Source: Symbiodinium natans (Eukaryota; Sar; Dinophyceae; Suessiales; Symbiodiniaceae). From it: DNA of 64,000 nt. Below are positions 61,141 to 64,000 of the stretch, piece after piece. A program made the translations under genes and the position numbers. The notes beneath the pieces were generated by a model, which saw nothing but the letters and a program-made list of their open reading frames with translations, did not search any database and was not told where the DNA came from. The stretch spans positions 84,252-148,251 of the forward strand of contig CAJNDS010002667.1 of assembly GCA_905221605.1 (NCBI GenBank). Reading direction: 5' to 3'. How positions within the stretch are numbered: the stretch's first letter is position 1; each line of letters starts with the position of its first letter.

Positions 61141-63702
61141 TACCACTGTACCGTCACCAGTCCTTGCGCACCCTTAAACCCCCTAAATCCCCTCAACGCC
61201 AACTCCTAAGCCCTGAACCTCCGGGGCTGAGGCATAAGGATCGTGAGTCTGAAGCCGCACTGCAGGCTCCTTGAGCGATGTGGGGATGAGGGTGACATCT
61301 GATGAAGGAGAGAACAATGAAACAAGACCTGCCTCCCCTGGACTAGCTAGGAATTCCTGCGGCCACCTTGTGAAGGCTTGGGATCTAAACTTCAGAGCAC
61401 CGGGTGTTACGGCGCGGCGTCTTGCACAGGCAGCCCGTGACTTTGGCTGCCATTGAAGACGTCACCGCAGGTTGACTTAGGGTCCTTGAGTCAAAATGTC
61501 TGTCAAACTGCCTCTACGGTACGGGGTGGCTGCTTTGCTGCGCTAACTCAGGGAAACAATGGGACTCTGCAAGACGCTTGTCATCTTTGCAAGCTTGCAT
61601 AAGCGCGGACAGGTCGCGCTTGAAGACTCATAAACATCTTCTGTCACGGAGCAGCGCTTTGGACTCAGATTCCGAGGTTGGGGGGGGGGGGGAGTTAACA
61701 CAAAAGATGCATCATATCACCTAAGCATCTTGAACCTGAGCCTCAAGCTTGATTTCACAACCTTGCCACCGAAAGCAAATCAACTACCCTGCACGGCATA
61801 AGGTCCACCCTGCAAAGCGTCTTCAGCGGAAGGGGATAATGCAAAAAAGAGTTGGTCTTTCTGGAAAAAAGGTCAGTCGACAACGACAACACAGAAAGAA
61901 GCGCCTGAATCCTCCAGTTAAAGGTACTTCGTGCGAATCCTGCAATAACCCCCAACGTCACCCAGCTCCTGGTAGGCGTCCAACTCGATGTCGCCGTAAA
62001 CATTGTGCTCCTGGCACACTAGCTTCATGCAAATGCAAACGTGTTCTATATATGCATGCGTACCACCATACGTACATGTGTGCAATGCCACTTCTTACCC
62101 ACACCCATGCATCCGCACTGTCTTTGGTGGTTGCTGAAAAAGCAATGGCAACAAATGGCGCATGGGCGAGTCAATTGTTGCAAGCCGGCGTGGGGATGAT
62201 CTGCCTGCCTGATGACTGTTGTGTCTCAAATTCTCGAAGTGCCTCTCTCATTTCTGGTTGCGAGTTACAACTGGAACATGAGCAATGGGTCCAATACCAA
62301 GAGGATTAATGCAGGGCAGCTTCTGGGACGCTCACACGTGGAAACCATGCGATTTATGAGGGTGAAATGCTAACGTGAAGTGTTAAACAGCCTGGACATG
62401 CGCAGATACACCGACCCAACGAAGAAAAACGGTAGCGCTTGGGACATACAGAGAGCCCTCGCAAACCACGCCCCACCCCCCACAAGTGTGTGAGCTAGAG
62501 GGGCTGGAAGGTGGCTGACGCTCGGATAAGGCCTCCAGCTGTTCGAAGGGCGTCAAGCCTTGGCCCAGGTCGGGAATTCAAGGTTTTGTCATCGTCGGTT
62601 CAGAATGGCCTCTTACGGCTTTGTCACCTTTGGGTTCACAGTGGTCTTGGGATGCCGAGTCTCACGGACCGCGGGACTCTGGCATCAAGCCCATTTCAAA
62701 GAGAAAGTGCCGACATCATGGACCGGACGCAAGAAATTTTCTTCTAGAAGGCCCGCAGTGCGGATGAGAACTCAGCCAAGGAAACCGTACAGCTTGCTTG
62801 AGAAACCCAGTGAATCGACTGTAGTGTCTGACAAATGGCCATGTCCGATGAGAAACAACAATCCTCGTACCGCATACCGTACGCCTGAGGCTGCAGGCCC
62901 GGAAAGCAGTGATAAAAGAAAGCCCCCTGGTCGCCGGAAGTCCACACCTGCCCAGCCTGCAATCAGGTGTACAAGCAGACCTCGCATTGAAAACATGTTG
63001 AAATATCAGCTGAAACTAAATTGCTTTCAGGGTGTAGGTTTTCAGTAGGCGAGTGGGAGCGGGGTGGAAGGCAGTTGCCGGCAGCTTACACAAAACACAA
63101 GCTGCAGCTTAGAGCGTCTCATGCTTGTCAGCCAATATGTCCTTTCAAGCTTTATGGCTTTATAACCAACATACCCTGTCGGTTTGGGAAAGAAACGCTT
63201 TTGTTCAACAAAGATAGCGTTTGGAGGTTTCGGCTTCTCCTTGGATGGTGGGACCAGATGACCGCAGGACCGGCCAGAAGCCCACCGGTCCAAGTCAAGA
63301 AAGCTTGCCAGCTTGCCCTAGGAAACAACACCCCAACAGTATCCTACAGCCGCAATGCGTCATTCCAATTCTGATGCCACACCGAAATTAACGTTCGACA
63401 AAACCGGACCCACCCCCTAGCAAGGCGCGTGATCCCCCATACAATGACACCCTCAAAACGCCCAAAGCACTACACCTCCCAACTCGAAAGCTTAAAACCC
63501 GACTACAGACCCATGAATTGCGCGACAACCCTTGGGCCAAAGGACCCTCCCTGCCCGACCTGTAGAGCCGTCTTGAGGGTGAGATTCCCGAGAGCCGCTT
63601 GGATCACTTCCAAGGACTGGCAGGAGCGCTTAGGAAAGCGATGGGGGTTCCATGTGGGTTTCCAAGGTGTGTGTGGGCTTACAGATCTGAGCGGTCCTGA
63701 GC
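61141..63702. other. 2.6 kb with two weak plus-strand frames
   Basis: Frame 61749-62309 is basic and Cys-containing in its first half. Frame 62560-63048 has a basic Pro-rich middle (DKRKPPGRRKSTPAQPA). Either could be an exon, but neither has a domain. A G13 run lies at 61680-61692. Confidence 0.25.
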
Positions 63703-63742
63703 ACCTAAACCCCAAACCCTAAACACTAAACCCTAAACCCCA
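63703..63742 (+). repeat. short telomere-like heptamer patch
   Basis: Five to six degenerate copies of CCCTAAA (CCTAAAC, CCAAACC, CTAAACA variants) in about 40 bp. This is the third cluster of this heptamer, in the same orientation as the two large arrays. Confidence 0.85.
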
Positions 63743-64000
63743 GGAGCTCCAAAAACTCCACTGGGCTCAAAGTGGCAGACTGCTTTGGCTCGGTGCGATT
63801 TTCAAGGGCTGTTTCGCGGCTTCTCCAACGGCAGGGGGTCAAAGGCCTAACACCTAAACGTAGCCTCGGCTGGAATCCTCAGCTAACTGAAATATTACTT
63901 TTTGCCTAGGGCACCTTCGCAACGTATCTGACGGCTCAAGGCATGACAGGGCACTGCTAAGCCAGCCTCTTCCGTCGCATTGCCAGCTTGCAGGGAAGTC

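Noticed and set aside
60160-61146. 328-codon minus frame
   Set aside because: Its start is the hairpin minisatellite, which keeps the frame open; the remainder is low-complexity with one mildly plausible patch.

Overview
This looks like nuclear DNA of a dinoflagellate, most likely of the Symbiodiniaceae type. The grounds are: a decayed gene of the ubiquitin-like plus ankyrin-repeat kind common in those genomes (740-1186, minus); a 60-bp element resembling the dinoflagellate spliced-leader (SL) RNA (about 46153-46212, plus); arrays of the TTTAGGG-type telomere heptamer and a CTTAGGG variant inside the sequence; and the absence of any long open frame. Base composition is balanced (roughly half G+C by eye), with many microsatellites and long runs of C or G. 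The species is an inference. There is no sign of a bacterial, viral or organellar genome: no operons, ribosome-binding sites, rRNA operon or CRISPR array.

Layout. 0-1.2 kb: ankyrin pseudogene. 1.7-13 kb: no recognised gene, with a 26-bp minisatellite, long C and G runs, a GCT/GGT block, a TA block and an inverted repeat. 13.6 kb: a near-perfect 28-bp-arm hairpin. 13.7-25 kb: nothing firm except short tandem duplications. 25.1-26.0 kb (minus): a frameshifted protein-derived segment with CxxC motifs. 29.5-32.4 kb: a degenerate repeat, a (CCCTAAG)n array of about 25 copies and an 870-bp CCCACA/CA microsatellite. 35.8-40.6 kb (minus): several candidate short exons, two of which encode the same Cys-rich YCDD-x-GC motif with silent differences. 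41.7 kb: (CCCTAAA)n array. 46.15-46.45 kb (plus): SL-RNA-like element, then a U2 snRNA-like gene about 200 bp downstream. 48.4-51.8 kb: two open frames of uncertain status. 55.15 kb: a U6 snRNA relic. 55.5-56.9 kb: CT arrays flanking two copies of a double-hairpin module, plus C-run-anchored direct repeats. 58.9-59.5 kb: an unrecognised open frame. 60.9-61.1 kb: a minisatellite whose units carry a hairpin. 63.7 kb: a small telomere-like patch.

How parts relate. The most informative parts are the small RNAs. U2 and U6 are core spliceosomal RNAs and the SL RNA donates the leader of trans-spliced dinoflagellate mRNAs, so SL and U2 together would form a splicing-RNA locus. The U2-like copy keeps the branch-site recognition region, stems IIa and IIb and an Sm site. 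The U6-like copy has lost its key catalytic bases and is surely dead. Protein genes cannot be assembled reliably by eye: exons appear short, introns long and splice sites variable, so exon calls carry low confidence. Most of the window is repeat-rich DNA in which I see no gene.
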